From the NCBI GenBank assembly GCA_951813085.1, contig OX638348.1:310001-374000 (forward strand): DNA of 64,000 nt. Reading direction: 5' to 3'. Shown here piece by piece: positions 46,430 through 57,115 of this stretch. The notes under the pieces are model-generated. The model was given only the letters and a program-made list of their open reading frames with translations. It was not told the origin of the DNA and did not search any database. This stretch comes from an uncultured Opitutaceae bacterium. Lineage in GTDB: Bacteria > Verrucomicrobiota > Verrucomicrobiia > Opitutales > Opitutaceae. Positions within the stretch are counted from its first letter, which is position 1, and each line of letters opens with the position of its first letter. A program made the translations under genes and the position numbers.

Positions 46430-49088
46430 CTAGGCAGCCGAGATGAGCGATGCGGTATCGAGAATCAGAGCAATGTTTCCGTCGCCGAGGATGGCCCCGC
46501 CGGAAACGCCTGGAATACCTTGCATCATGCTGCCGAGGCTTTTGATTACGACCTCCTGCTTGCTGACCATGCCATCTGCGAGCAAGCCGCATTGCTTGCC
46601 CCCATTTTCCACAATGACGACGGTACCTGCCTTGGGGTCCGTCTCCGCATTTGGAATTTTGAAGTGATTGTGCAAGCGGAACAAGGGGAAGACCTTGCCT
46701 CGAATGTTCAAGATTTCCTGCGCTCCCTGAATCTTTGCAAGCGTGTCCTCATCGGGCCTTAAGGCCACCTTTACTGATGTAGTCGGGAGGATAAAGCGGT
46801 CATCTCCCTACCTTTACGACGAGTCCATCGACGATCGCCATGGTAAGAGGGAGGAGAATCTTGAAGGTAGAGCCTTTACCTGACTCGGATTCGATTTCGA
46901 TCTTGCCACGCAGTTTTTCAATATTCTTTCATACTACGTCCATTCCGACGCCTCGGCCAGAAATATCGGTGACTTCTTCAGCGGTCGAGAATCCTGGCGC
47001 GAAAATTAGCTGGTATATTTCGCTCTTGGAGAGCTGTTCATCTTCCCTTATGATACCGTTAGATACCGCCTTTTTGAATACACGATCCGCGTCGATTCTT
47101 CGTCCGTCATCGGAGAGCTCAATAACGATGTTGCTGCCTTTGTGGTAGGCGCTTAGATTGAGGGTTCCGGATTCGATACGATCTTCCGGGGATTCCAATC
47201 CATGATCGAGCGCGTTGCGCACCATATGTACGAGAGGATCCCCAATTTCCTCGACCACGTTTCTGTCAAGCTCGGTATCTTCGCCTGAAACTTCGAAGTG
47301 AACTTTCTTTCCGAATTTCGAGCTGATGTCTCGAACCATACGGCCCATCTTCTGAAAGGTAGACTTGATCGGAATCATGCGCAGCGACATGGAGGTGTGT
47401 TGCAGCTCTTTGGTGATTCGCGATAGTTGCGACATATTACGCTGAAGCGCATTGGTGTCGCCGGTAGGTCCTTTGGTGGATTCTTGAAGTTGACTTTGAA
47501 CGATCACGAGCTCGCCAACCATATCCATTAGATTGTCGAGTTTCGATGTGTTGACGCGTATAGACGCGTTTTGTGTAGAATTCTTCCTGGGCGTATTGGT
47601 TTTTTGGTTCTTGCCAGATTCCCCGCCGGAAGCGCTTGGTTCGCCTTGGAGGGCATCGCCCAAATTCGTTGTAGCGGCATTCGAATCGGTAATACCTATC
47701 TGATTCAAATAGGAGTCTTCGCCTTCCATTGCCCAACGAGCCCGGGCCATGAGTTGGCTGACGGGGATCGCTTCCGTAGGGGGCGAAGCGCTAGATAACG
47801 CTTGCGAGATTTGCTCGATTTGACGCGCGATGGCGTCCTTGCTGTCGAGAACCAGGTCGATTACCCCCGTGAAGACGGGTAGCTTGTCATTGCGGATCAG
47901 GTCCATCAGCGACTCGATTTCGTGTGCGAGCCGATTGACGGGAATCAGGTTCCGAAAACCGGCAACGCCCTTGATCGTGTGAAATGAGCGGAACATCGAA
48001 TTGATCGCATCCTGATTGGAAACGTCTTGCTCGAGCTCCAGAACCGCAGTTTCGATTTGTCCCAGGTGGTCGACTGCCTCGATGTGAAATTCTACTAGGA
48101 GTTCCTGATTCTCCTCCAGGTTCAAGTCCATGACGACATCGAATTCAGAGAATTCGACTAAGAGATCGGAATCAGGGTCGACCTCGTCTGATGTAGCGGT
48201 TTCCAGCTCGGCGGTGGTTTCTGGGACCGGAGCGATCTCGAAAATTTCAGGAGTCCGTTGTTCGCGCAGGTCGGCTCGGGTCGTTTCCAGCCAAAAATTG
48301 AATTCTGTCAGAAGCGAGACCGATGGGTTGTCAAATGGCGATGCTGTGTCGAGCAGCTGGTCGATCTTCGTAAGGACAGGCTCGACGGATTGCTTGATAA
48401 AGGCGACCTGCTCGAACGCGCTGTCGAAATCACGTAGGAGGTTGTACAAAGGCAAGAGACCTTCATCGCTACCGCTTTCAACTAGGAGGAGCTCCCCTGA
48501 AAATTGTTGGGCGATCGTTTCGAATTGAGCGGTCTGCTCATCTGTCAGAAGGCTTGGAAGCGTGGTCTCGGAGAAGGGGGTGATTGTCTCGTCGACGCCC
48601 TCTGCGGACGCTTCTGTTTCAGGCTCCGATTCGCTATTGGAAGGAGATTCGTCCGATGCGAATGACGGCAGATCATCTAGGGAAGAGGCAATATCCTCTG
48701 TGTTAGCCTTCGTATTTCGCTCGCTGGTTTGCGATGTAGGAGCTTTCAGCTCGATCAAGTAGTTCGAGAGCTGGTTGGAGGCATCCTGTAGGGATTCGAT
48801 CGATTGGTCATCGGAGCTCTGGGCCTCTTCGATCAAGGGGTTTAGGGTCGCTTCAATCGTTGCGATGATCGTTGAGATCTCTGGATCATCGGGGAGTTCC
48901 GAACTGAGTTCCCCCACAAGGCTGAGAATAGGCAGCAGGCCCCCGTCGCTATTTGGCTTTGCGAGGTGGGTTTCACCCGCTAGCTGAGTAACGATCGTCT
49001 CAAACTGATTGATTGCTTCTGGGGACCATTGCGTGGGCGGTGAGCGCGTGACTGTCGGATTGAAGGATTCTCGGCCTAGCGCGAGTCG
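46430..49088 (-). pseudogene. CheA-type histidine kinase, several lesions
   Basis: A chemotaxis-type kinase that would autophosphorylate on a histidine and feed CheY. Reading from the 5' end there is no normal start (open frame from 49088, first initiator a GTG at 48917). A repeated N-terminal domain is followed by an HPt domain with the phospho-His in RSFHTIKGVAGF (residue 313 from the GTG), a dimerisation helix (LDNLMDMVGELVIVQSQLQE), an HATPase domain with VRNALDHG and GRGVGMDVV, and a CheW domain ending at 46430. Lesions: TGA at 46929-46931 directly after GMDVV, where relatives have Arg or Lys; a one-base shift at 46803-46808; and DDGRRID where the ATP-lid motif needs DDGRGID (GGA to AGA). 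As it stands it is inactive. Confidence 0.82.
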
Positions 49089-49261
49089 CTAATTCAATCG
49101 TCCGGTTCGGTGTATTCCTTGAGCGTTAAACCCGTAGAGGCGTCTATAGCTGAACGAATTTACCTATTCTTAAGTAGATGGGCGCGATTGAGCGCCCGTT
49201 GCCCGGGGAAAGGGGCATTGCTCATCAGGCGGCTCTCCCTCTTATCAACTCCCCGGAGCCA

Positions 49262-51216
49262 CTAGGAATTCGACTCTTTTTTGAGAAGCGATTGCACGGC
49301 GGACAGAGCGCCCTTGAGCGAGAACGGCTTCTTGAGCACGGTGGCGTCTTCGGGGAGATTGAATTGGGAAAAAACCTCCTCGGAGTAGCCCGTCATGTAG
49401 ATCACCTTCATGTCGGGATTCTTCTTCAAAAGGCGTTCCGCCAATTCGGATCCTCTCATTTTTGGGAGGATCAAGTCGGTGATCAGGAGCTCGATCTTCG
49501 AATTGGACTCGTCGAAGAACTCGAGCGCGTCTTCTGCCAGATTCGTGGAGAACACCTCGTAGTTGTGGTAGACGAGCAAGCCGGAGATGCAGTCGCACAT
49601 CGTCTCGCGCTCGCTAGAAGATAGATTCTCGGTGGGCGTGAGAGGCTCATCATCATCTTCGCCTTGCGATTTGGAGGCGACTTTGGGAAGGAATATCCGA
49701 AACAAGGTTCCTTTCCCAATATCGCTTGTAAGCTCGATATGCCCGTTCGCCTGACGCACGATGCCGTATACGGTGGAGAGTCCCTGGCCAGTCCCTTTTC
49801 CAGTATCCTTGGTGGTGAAAAACGGCTCGAAAATGCGTTCTTGGGTTTTGGCGTCGATCCCCATTCCCGTGTCCTGGAAGCTGAGCATCATATACGGTCG
49901 CGCCTCGATGTGGTCCGGCAAGTACTGGGCGGCTTCCTCGGGGGAGCATGCGTTCACAGCCAGGGCGATCTTTCCCCCGTCAGGCATGGCGTCGCGGGCG
50001 TTGGTGGTGAAATTGATGAGGATCTGCTCGAACGCGGTCCGATTCAGGTTCACGAAAACGGGATCTTCGGCGAAGCGAAGGTCGAATTCGATGTCTTCTG
50101 GAATGAGTCGCCGCAGAATCTTCTGCATATCCTTGGTGACCTTTATCGCATCCAGCACCTCCGGCTTCAGGTTCTTGTTCCTTCGGCTGAAGGAAAGCAG
50201 CTGCTGGGTCAGGTCCGTCGCCCGCTCTGCCGCTTTGCGAATTTCGCCAAGTACTTCGAATCGGTGTCGTCCTCTTTCTTCGCATCTAGGATGAGGTCGG
50301 AAAATGAGAGAAGGACGGCCAGGATATTGTTGAAGTCATGAGCGATGCCGCCTGCGAGCCGTCCTACCGCCTCCATTTTCTGAGACTGGAAGAGGTCTTG
50401 CTCGAGGCGACGGATCTGGCTGACGTCACGCTGGATGACTGCATAGTTCGTGATCTCGGTTTCCGATCCAAAAACGGGAAACACCTTCCAGGCCATTATG
50501 AACTCCGAACCATCCTTCTTGTAGCCGACCATCTCGCCGGCGGCCGTACGTCCGGCTTGGATATCGAGGATCATTTCTTCAATGATGGAAAAGTTCGTGT
50601 TCTTCCCGTGAAGCAGCGAAATTCCCTTCCCGACGACATCCATTTCCGTGTAGCCGCTAATTTCGGCGAATCCATCGTTGACGTAGAGGATGCGGGCGTT
50701 GGTTGCCTTCGCCCCAGTTCTTGTCGGTGATTATTACGCCTTCTCCGATGCTTTTCAGCGCGGTTGCGATCAGGCGGATCTGGGCGTCTTTAGACTCGGT
50801 TTGGCTCTGATCGCTCAAGAAAAGGAGAGCTCCGGCTTGTCTGGATTCGCGTTTGGCTTGAGCTGAAAGGTCGTGGTGACTCGGCTTCCGTCGGGTTTCT
50901 CGATGATGGCCCGCGTCGATGACAGATGCGGATTGCGAAACCGCTCCGATGACAGGTCTATCGGATCGCCACTGTCCGGATCGAATGCATGGAAGATATC
51001 GCTGATCGATTTCCCAAGCGCCTCTGCTAGCGGGCATCCAAGAAGGGATTGGGCGACTTGATTGAGCGTTTCGACCTGGCCGAATCGGTTGAGGACAACG
51101 ATGCCATCGGTGGAGCACTCTAGCAGCGTGTCGGTGAGGGTCCTAAGCTTGGCTAATTCGTCCAAAGCCTGTGAATCGGGCTTGGCTGAGGCATCCTCTA
51201 TGAACAAATCGGGCAT
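49262..51216 (-). pseudogene. Hybrid PAS-PAS histidine kinase with receiver domain, three frameshifts
   Basis: The ATG at 51216 opens a PAS domain (LLECSTDGIVVLNRFGQVET). The frame shifts near 50820 (into SDQSQTESKDAQIRLIATAL), again near 50715 (into ARILYVNDGFAEISGY, second PAS) and again near 50235 (KYLAKF into EIRKAAERATDLTQQ). Each is a one-base change, the last at a GG. HisKA has the H-box in AGGIAHDFNNIL. HATPase has DTGMGIDAKTQERIFEPFFT and GTGQGLSTVYGIV. The receiver domain has the phospho-acceptor Asp in LLITDLIL and Lys in LKKPF, but the acidic pair of its first strand is missing. Repaired length is about 650 aa. It lies upstream of the CheA-like gene on the same strand. Confidence 0.8.
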
Positions 51217-51500
51217 TTGGGTTGGTTTGAAGCTTGAACCGGAGGATGGCGATACTTTTTAGAAATGGCAATTCTCGAGCGGCGAATCTAGCGCTAAAGC
51301 AGGACTTTGCGCGGAGAGACCGCGCGATGCCATTCGAGTTTCGATATCTTGACGGTTGCGGGTTGAACGCAAGTAGAATTAGCATCGAATCTGAATGTAT
51401 TCGCGTTTTGGTTGATTCTTAGTTTTGGCCCTCGCTTTCTTTTCCTTGTAAATGGAACTGGGATCTCAAGTAATGATCGGGATCTCATCCGGTTAACTCA

Positions 51501-52220
51501 ATGAGCAGTCCACGGTATTATTTATACGGCCCATCGGCGGAGTCCACCCGAGGGCTAGGACTGTCTGATTGGTACGACTGGTTCGCTTCTCGCCCAAGGG
51601 TATCGGTTCTCGATTCGATTTCTGATCTTAGAGAAGGAACATTGGTGTCGTTCAATCCCTTGAAAAAAGACTCGGATGCTTTCCCCGAATTGAAGGGTCG
51701 CGTAGATCGTTGGATTTGTATCGACGATACGGATAGTGTGACATTGGCCTGCTCTCTGGCGAAAAAACATGAAGTCGAGCGTTTGTTGCATAGACGACTT
51801 GTGGATGAAATGGAATCTCCAGTAATTCCTTCGGCGATATTGCAGCTAGAGAAATTGGGTATCTGGTTATCAAATACGAATATTGACGATAACGAAGGCG
51901 ATGCGGGAAACCGACCAATAGGCGAAGAAGACTCTCGGCGACTTGTCGTAATTCGGGATGAAGCGTTTGTTCGTGAAAAGAAGCTCGATTTGCTGATTAC
52001 TCTATTGCAGGAGGCCTTGAGCAGTATCGGCTGGGCGATCGAATTCGCTGAGCCGCGCTCCTTTCAACGGCGATCTAGGGCGGCGGCAAAGGCCCTGATC
52101 GTGACGGGTGAATCAGATGCTGCAGTGAATTCTGTCGCGAAGGCTAGAAAGTTGAACATGGACGTTGCCCTTTGGGAAGAAATGGAAATCTCGCCATTGA
52201 GGTTTGCTTATAGCCACTGA
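51501..52220 (+). CDS. Hypothetical protein at the head of the glycan locus
   Basis: A 239-aa soluble protein with no signal peptide and no domain I can name. It opens SSPRYYLYGPSAESTRGLGL; the middle holds a Cys-containing VDRWICIDDTDSVTLACSLA and the C-terminal part RAAAKALIVTGESDAAVNSV is compatible with an alpha/beta fold. The 284 bp in front show no other gene and should hold the promoter. It begins the plus-strand glycan cluster and is followed by a 265-aa unknown 56 bp later. Confidence 0.65.
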   Translation: MSSPRYYLYGPSAESTRGLGLSDWYDWFASRPRVSVLDSISDLREGTLVSFNPLKKDSDAFPELKGRVDRWICIDDTDSVTLACSLAKKHEVERLLHRRLVDEMESPVIPSAILQLEKLGIWLSNTNIDDNEGDAGNRPIGEEDSRRLVVIRDEAFVREKKLDLLITLLQEALSSIGWAIEFAEPRSFQRRSRAAAKALIVTGESDAAVNSVAKARKLNMDVALWEEMEISPLRFAYSH

Positions 52221-52276
52221 CTCCTCCAACCGCTATCGGTGGATTCTGCGGGAAGCTTCGCCTCGTCCATGAATCG

Positions 52277-53074
52277 ATGAGCGCTTTTCTTGATGGAGTG
52301 GATCGATCGGAAATGGAAGACTCACCTTTTCAAGGCAACCAGTGTTTCGAGTCGCCCGAAGACCTCTTATCCACTGACCGTTCTTTGCCTGCGATAGTCG
52401 GAGATTTTCTTACGAGCGATCATGGGGAAGCGCTTGCTGATCGCTCAAAAAAGCAAGTCGCTTCATCGCCGAGCCGTTGCTACGCGTCATTGTACTATTC
52501 GAACGAATTCTTCCGGCAGTATGCGCCATTCAGAATGTTGTGCGACGATGAATTGAAAAAGCGCTGTCAGCCGGGAATAGAGAGATTGTCTGATATACTG
52601 AATAATGGATACAAGGCATCTGGTGGGTATGGAACGATGTTCGCTCTCCATTTAGGTTGGTGCGCGGCACTATTGAACAAGCCCGCAGACATATTGAGCT
52701 ACTTCGAAATGGCGAAGGATCCTTCGTTCAATGCTCTGGCGATGTATTCGAGTGAGATTGGCTTGGCTCTCTGGTATAGGGGTGACAACGCTGTCGCCGA
52801 AAATTGCCTACGTCTGGCAATTGAAAAGGCGCCCGAATCCGCCCACTGGCCGCCACGCCTTCAAGCGATATCTCGCCTATTGGGATTGTCCCCGAAGGCT
52901 CAGCCTTCGTTCCAGGGCGCGGAGTATTCAATTGAAACCAACGATTGGATTACTCTCATCGGGGAGGCGAGCGCTTGCGATGTGAATGCGGATGCGCTTT
53001 GGGAACAAGCGGAAAGGATTGATCCCTATTCAACGGCTCAGTTCAAGTTGAGAAAGGAACTGGGAAAGGCGTGA
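52277..53074 (+). CDS. Hypothetical helical-repeat protein
   Basis: A 265-aa protein. The C-terminal 150 residues look like TPR/Sel1-type helical pairs (GTMFALHLGWCAALLNKPAD, YSSEIGLALWYRGDNAVAEN, ALWEQAERIDPYSTAQFKLR). The N-terminal 80 residues are not recognisable. Its TGA overlaps the GTG start of the next gene (GTGA at 53071-53074), which suggests translational coupling and a shared task in the glycan pathway. Confidence 0.65.
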   Translation: MSAFLDGVDRSEMEDSPFQGNQCFESPEDLLSTDRSLPAIVGDFLTSDHGEALADRSKKQVASSPSRCYASLYYSNEFFRQYAPFRMLCDDELKKRCQPGIERLSDILNNGYKASGGYGTMFALHLGWCAALLNKPADILSYFEMAKDPSFNALAMYSSEIGLALWYRGDNAVAENCLRLAIEKAPESAHWPPRLQAISRLLGLSPKAQPSFQGAEYSIETNDWITLIGEASACDVNADALWEQAERIDPYSTAQFKLRKELGKA

Positions 53075-53741
53075 TCGGATTCGACCGTGTATTGATTTTT
53101 TCCGACTCGTTAGCGGCTCCGAGAAATAAGGATCCTGAGCAAGTACTGGGATTCGAGGATACGTGGCCTGGATTGCTTCGAGAGGAGTATCCGAAAGCGA
53201 TTGTGGGCCAGGTGACGATTGGTTCCACTACTACGGAGGAGATTTTGTATCAGACGCAATACTGGACCGGGTTCGATCCCAGTTGCGTTATTTTCCAGCT
53301 TGGAATTTGCGATTGTCTTCCACGGCCTTGGGCAGTTTCGAGCTCGAGATCATCAAGCGGCTTCCGTATTCCGAATCCATGCGCAAGTGGATCGCTAAGC
53401 GCTCCAAGTCCCTGAGAGAGTTGCGAGGTGGCCTCGTCCGGACACCGGAAGCGCTTTTTACGGAGCGTGTTTCGAGATTGAAGACCTTGTTTCCGGAGTC
53501 GCGGTGGTTGGGCTTGCTCGTAAACCGCAATCCTGAGCCCATGAACTTCCCCAGAGCGGCGCCTTTGGCTGACAAATACAACGGCCTTTTGAAAGGGATC
53601 TATCATGACCGCTTTATTGGAATTGGGGGAGTGGCATCTACCTGCTTCATGCCGGATGGATTTCACTTGAACGCCGACGGCCATCGCTATGTTTGGGAAC
53701 GCATCAAGAGCCAAATGAAAGGAGCTGACAGGCAGACATGA
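53071..53741 (+). pseudogene. SGNH/GDSL-like hydrolase, frameshifted
   Basis: An esterase-fold enzyme, possibly an O-acetyl esterase of a glycan. The GTG at 53071 opens the SGNH block I (VLIFSDSLAAPRNK) and block II/III (CVIFQLGICDC, where Gly-x-x-Asp is typical). From about 53320 the frame shifts and continues as GSFELEIIKRLPYSES through the C-terminal DGFHLNADGHRYVWE, which supplies the catalytic Asp-His. One missing base in 53310-53330 restores a protein of about 223 aa. Coupled to both neighbours by ATGA/GTGA overlaps. Confidence 0.78.
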
Positions 53742-54619
53742 TAAGCGATCGGGAGCGAGCATCGGCGCAGGTCATATACGAGGGCCCTATACGGTCCGGC
53801 GGAGCGGATTCTGGATTCGAAGATGGATTTTCGGTAAAGGAGCTGAAAGCGAATGGCCTAGTGTTTCTGGATCCCATTCCAGTCGGGGTCGAATTCCTCT
53901 ATGAAGATTCCGACTATTGGGCGAATCGGTATGGCTCGGACGGCGAGATCGACTTTGACGCGATGAGCCGCAAGCTGGGTCGAGAACAATCTCTTTGGTT
54001 GGAGGCAATCGGGCCGGAACGCTTGGCAGGGAAAAGCGTGGCTGATATCGGTGCTGGTTCAGGGCTTTTTCTCGACCAAATTCAATCTAGCTGCACCTCC
54101 ACTTCGGGCGTGGAAGTCTCAAGTTCGATGCGGAATTATATGGAGAAAAGGGGGCATGCAGTTTATTCGTCGACCGAAGATTGCTCCAGCCAGTCCCACG
54201 ACGTATGCGTTTCATTTGATGTTCTCGAGCATGCGGTAGACCCCTTAGCGTTCTTGAGAGATGCGCGCCGCATCCTCAAGCCTGGTGGCGTATTGCATAT
54301 TGGAGTTCCCAATCAGCGCGATTTCCTTAAAGACCTATGCACCGCGTACCTTCCATTTTTCTATCACAAATCTCACCTGTATTATTTTACGGATACGTCA
54401 TTACGAGAGCTTTTGGAAAGGGCGGGATTTATAGTAGTGAAATCGAGGAGCGTGCACAAATATAACTTCATGAACGTGGTGAATTGGCTTCGCGACGCTA
54501 AGCCTACGGGTGTTGAGGATGCGGGCCCTTTTGACGCCGCTTTCGAGCAGGGATTTAGAGAGAACATTGAGCGACAGGGTCGAGGATCGCACATTTTGTT
54601 GGAGGCTCGGAATCCATAG
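53738..54619 (+). CDS. SAM-dependent methyltransferase (class I)
   Basis: A 293-aa methyltransferase. SAM motif I VADIGAGSGLFLDQI lies near residues 100-114; SFDVLEHAVDPLAFL and RRILKPGGVLHIGVPN follow in the right order. The N-terminal 90 residues have no match I know. AAAGGAG at 53718-53724 gives a strong ribosome binding site, and the ATG overlaps the stop of the SGNH gene. By context a sugar methyltransferase in the glycan locus. Confidence 0.88.
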   Translation: MISDRERASAQVIYEGPIRSGGADSGFEDGFSVKELKANGLVFLDPIPVGVEFLYEDSDYWANRYGSDGEIDFDAMSRKLGREQSLWLEAIGPERLAGKSVADIGAGSGLFLDQIQSSCTSTSGVEVSSSMRNYMEKRGHAVYSSTEDCSSQSHDVCVSFDVLEHAVDPLAFLRDARRILKPGGVLHIGVPNQRDFLKDLCTAYLPFFYHKSHLYYFTDTSLRELLERAGFIVVKSRSVHKYNFMNVVNWLRDAKPTGVEDAGPFDAAFEQGFRENIERQGRGSHILLEARNP

Positions 54620-54626
54620 TTCTCTG

Positions 54627-55993
54627 ATGTTGAAGCGTCTATTTTTAGTAGGGCATTGGGGAGAGCTCGAGCGTAGAGACTATTTCGAGCGATTGTTCTT
54701 GGACGAGCGGTGGAAGGGTTGGGACGTTGTTTTTCTAGACCATACTCACCGTCCGAAGGGACCGATCAGGGAAGATTACTTACCGGCATTCTATCACCTC
54801 TACCAAAACTACATTCGAGACAAGCGGTGGCTGTTCCGTTCCGGGCTAAAGATGTTTGCGCTGTGCCCTCGAGCGTCTTTGGAAAGCATGGCTTTGGACT
54901 TGTACGTGGCGCGCGTTAAGAGCGAATACAGGCTCGGTCGTTTGAGAGCGATCGTAGATGTGGTATGCGGGTACTGCGTCGTTGCTGTCAAGTTGCTGTA
55001 CGGCCGAAGTCTCGGCATTGAATTGCGTCGCGGAGACTGCGTGGTCCTGTTCGGTTCAAATCAACCGTCGCAGAGATTGCTGAGAGCCTACTGTCGAAAG
55101 GCGAAAATTCGGATCGTGTTTGCGGAGCACGGCTCCCTGTCGGGGACCTTGCATTTCAATTCCGAAAGCGTGACGTTCGGGCTTTTTCCAATGCGGTGCC
55201 GAGAGCGATTCCTTGCGGCGCCACTGGAAAAGGGCGATATTGAAAAGGGGCGCAACTATCTTCAATCAATTGCGCAAGGAAAACGAGACCAGAAGCCTCA
55301 GGAAGTGGATGAGGCGCTTCTTGCTAAGATCGAGCGATGCCAAGGGAAAGTGTTGTTTTTGCCTGCGAATGGTGAAATCGGTGGCGGATTGTATCCAAGT
55401 AATGGAGTTGAATCAAAAAAGTATCTCCTTGGTTTCGTTCGAATCAGGATCTGTTTAAGACAATTTTTAGAAGCGCTCGAAAAAAGGGTTGGACCTTGGT
55501 TTACAAGCCTCATCCGAATTCAGTTCTAGCCGAATCGGCTCTTCAGGAGGAGGATGGATTGCTGATTGCTGCGGAATGCGACATTCCTGCGCTGGCTAGA
55601 GCATGCGACCTTGTCGTTGGTCTCGGGACGAAAGTCGCCCAAGCTGCGCTGGCAGTCGGGACACCAGTGGCGCTTCTTGGGCCTTATGCCCTTTTTGGTA
55701 TGGGTTGCTGCTACGAATGGGATGGGAATTCGGATTTGGAGGAGCTACTGGAGAATGGAGTTAGGACTGGTATTACTGAGGCTCAGAAAAATGCCTATGA
55801 AGAATATGCCGCTCGGGAGCTCAAGTACTGTCTGTTTCAATACAGAAAATTTACCCACGGTAGATATGGGCGTAGCCATGAAAGATTGTCAGAGTGCTTG
55901 CATTCATATCTTGAGAGCAGCGACCTTGCGGACGATGTATCCAACCCAAGCGCGTTGGTGTTTGAGAGCGGTAGCTCTGCATCCGATAGATAG
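54627..55993 (+). pseudogene. Capsule/surface-polysaccharide transferase-like protein, frameshifted
   Basis: From the ATG at 54627 (LKRLFLVGHWGELERRDYFE) the frame runs to about 55430, then shifts: FRSNQDLFKTIFRSARKKGW in the second frame leads directly into LVYKPHPNSVLAESA and ACDLVVGLGTKVAQAALAVG. The YKPHP motif and the GLGTKV segment resemble the capsule-synthesis and GT-B-like proteins that handle polysaccharide export or poly-glycerolphosphate transfer. The shift lies at CTCCTTGG near 55433. Repaired length is about 455 aa. Seven bases after the methyltransferase stop. Confidence 0.75.
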
Positions 55994-56032
55994 TGATCGC
56001 AATATCAAATTCATGATTGAAAGGTATCTTAG

Positions 56033-57115
56033 ATGAGTAAGGAGAGTGAGTTAATCTACTTCGATGCCGAAGAAATGCGGCGTTTTCTCGTGGACGCGCT
56101 GGTCGCATCCCGCGTTGAGAAAGAAGTGGCAAAATCGACGGCTGAAAATTTGCTCCTTGCTTCATTGCGCGGGACTGATTCGCACGGAGTTCGCCTGCTA
56201 CCTCATTACCTGGAAGGCGTAAAGGGCGGTCGCATTAATCCGGATCCTCAATTCAAGATCGAACGGCGCGCGGCGTCGTGCAGCTTGCTTGACGCGGGTG
56301 ATAGCTTCGGGGCGGCGGCGGGATTTGCTGCGATAGACGAGGCGATACGCTTGGCTCGGGAATCGGGGTCTGGATTCGTAGCCGTGAGCAATTCAAGCCA
56401 CTGCGGCGCTCTTGCTCAGTTCGCTTTGAAGGCGGCAAAGGAGGATATGGTGGGTTTGGCCTTTACTCAGGCGACGCCTAAAGTGCGGAACCCCAACGGG
56501 GTGAGACCGTTTTTTGGAACGAATCCTCTCTGCGTGGCGGCTCCTATGGCTGCCGAAGAACCGTTCTGCTTCGATAGCGCCCCTACGCCTTTCTCCAACA
56601 ATAAGGTCAAGGAATTTAGAGAGCAGGGAAAAGAGCTGCCGGGCGGCGTCGCAGCTGACAGCGAGGGGATTGAAACGCTTGATCCCGGTCTTGCTACTCA
56701 GCTCCTTCGAATTGGGGATTACAAAGGTTTTGGCCTGTCCATGGTCGTCGATATGTTTTGCAGTCTCTTCTCTGGAATGGGGATGGGAGACGAGGTATCG
56801 ACAATGTACGGGAATTCTATGAGTGAAAAGCGTAAGCTGGGCCAATTTTATGGAGCCTACAGCATCGAGGCATTTGAATCGCCTGACGTCTTCAAGAATA
56901 GGCTTCAAGGGATCGCGGATCGTATTCGAATGGAACCGAGACGCGATCCTGACACGCCCGTGCTTGTTCCCGGAGATCCGGAAAAGGCGGAAATGGCGAT
57001 TCGCTTGAAAAGCGGGATTCCATTGACCCGCGCCTTCCACATCGAGTTTGATCGCATCGCGGTTGAATTGAACATCGAACTGAGCGTGACGATCCCGGTT
57101 GAAGGGGCCGACTAG
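56033..57115 (+). CDS. Ldh-family (malate/L-lactate/sulfolactate dehydrogenase type 2) oxidoreductase
   Basis: NAD(P)-dependent dehydrogenase of the type-2 malate/lactate family, 360 aa. RGTDSHGVRLLPHYLEGVKG carries the conserved Asp-Ser-His, followed by VAVSNSSHCGALAQFALKAA, NGVRPFFGTNPLCVAAP and GDYKGFGLSMVVDMFCSLFS. Family members act on malate, lactate, ureidoglycolate, 2,3-diketogulonate or sulfolactate; which one is not readable. Good AAAGG ribosome binding site 8 bp upstream. Its place inside a glycan cluster suggests a step on a keto- or nucleotide-sugar precursor. Confidence 0.9.
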   Translation: MSKESELIYFDAEEMRRFLVDALVASRVEKEVAKSTAENLLLASLRGTDSHGVRLLPHYLEGVKGGRINPDPQFKIERRAASCSLLDAGDSFGAAAGFAAIDEAIRLARESGSGFVAVSNSSHCGALAQFALKAAKEDMVGLAFTQATPKVRNPNGVRPFFGTNPLCVAAPMAAEEPFCFDSAPTPFSNNKVKEFREQGKELPGGVAADSEGIETLDPGLATQLLRIGDYKGFGLSMVVDMFCSLFSGMGMGDEVSTMYGNSMSEKRKLGQFYGAYSIEAFESPDVFKNRLQGIADRIRMEPRRDPDTPVLVPGDPEKAEMAIRLKSGIPLTRAFHIEFDRIAVELNIELSVTIPVEGAD

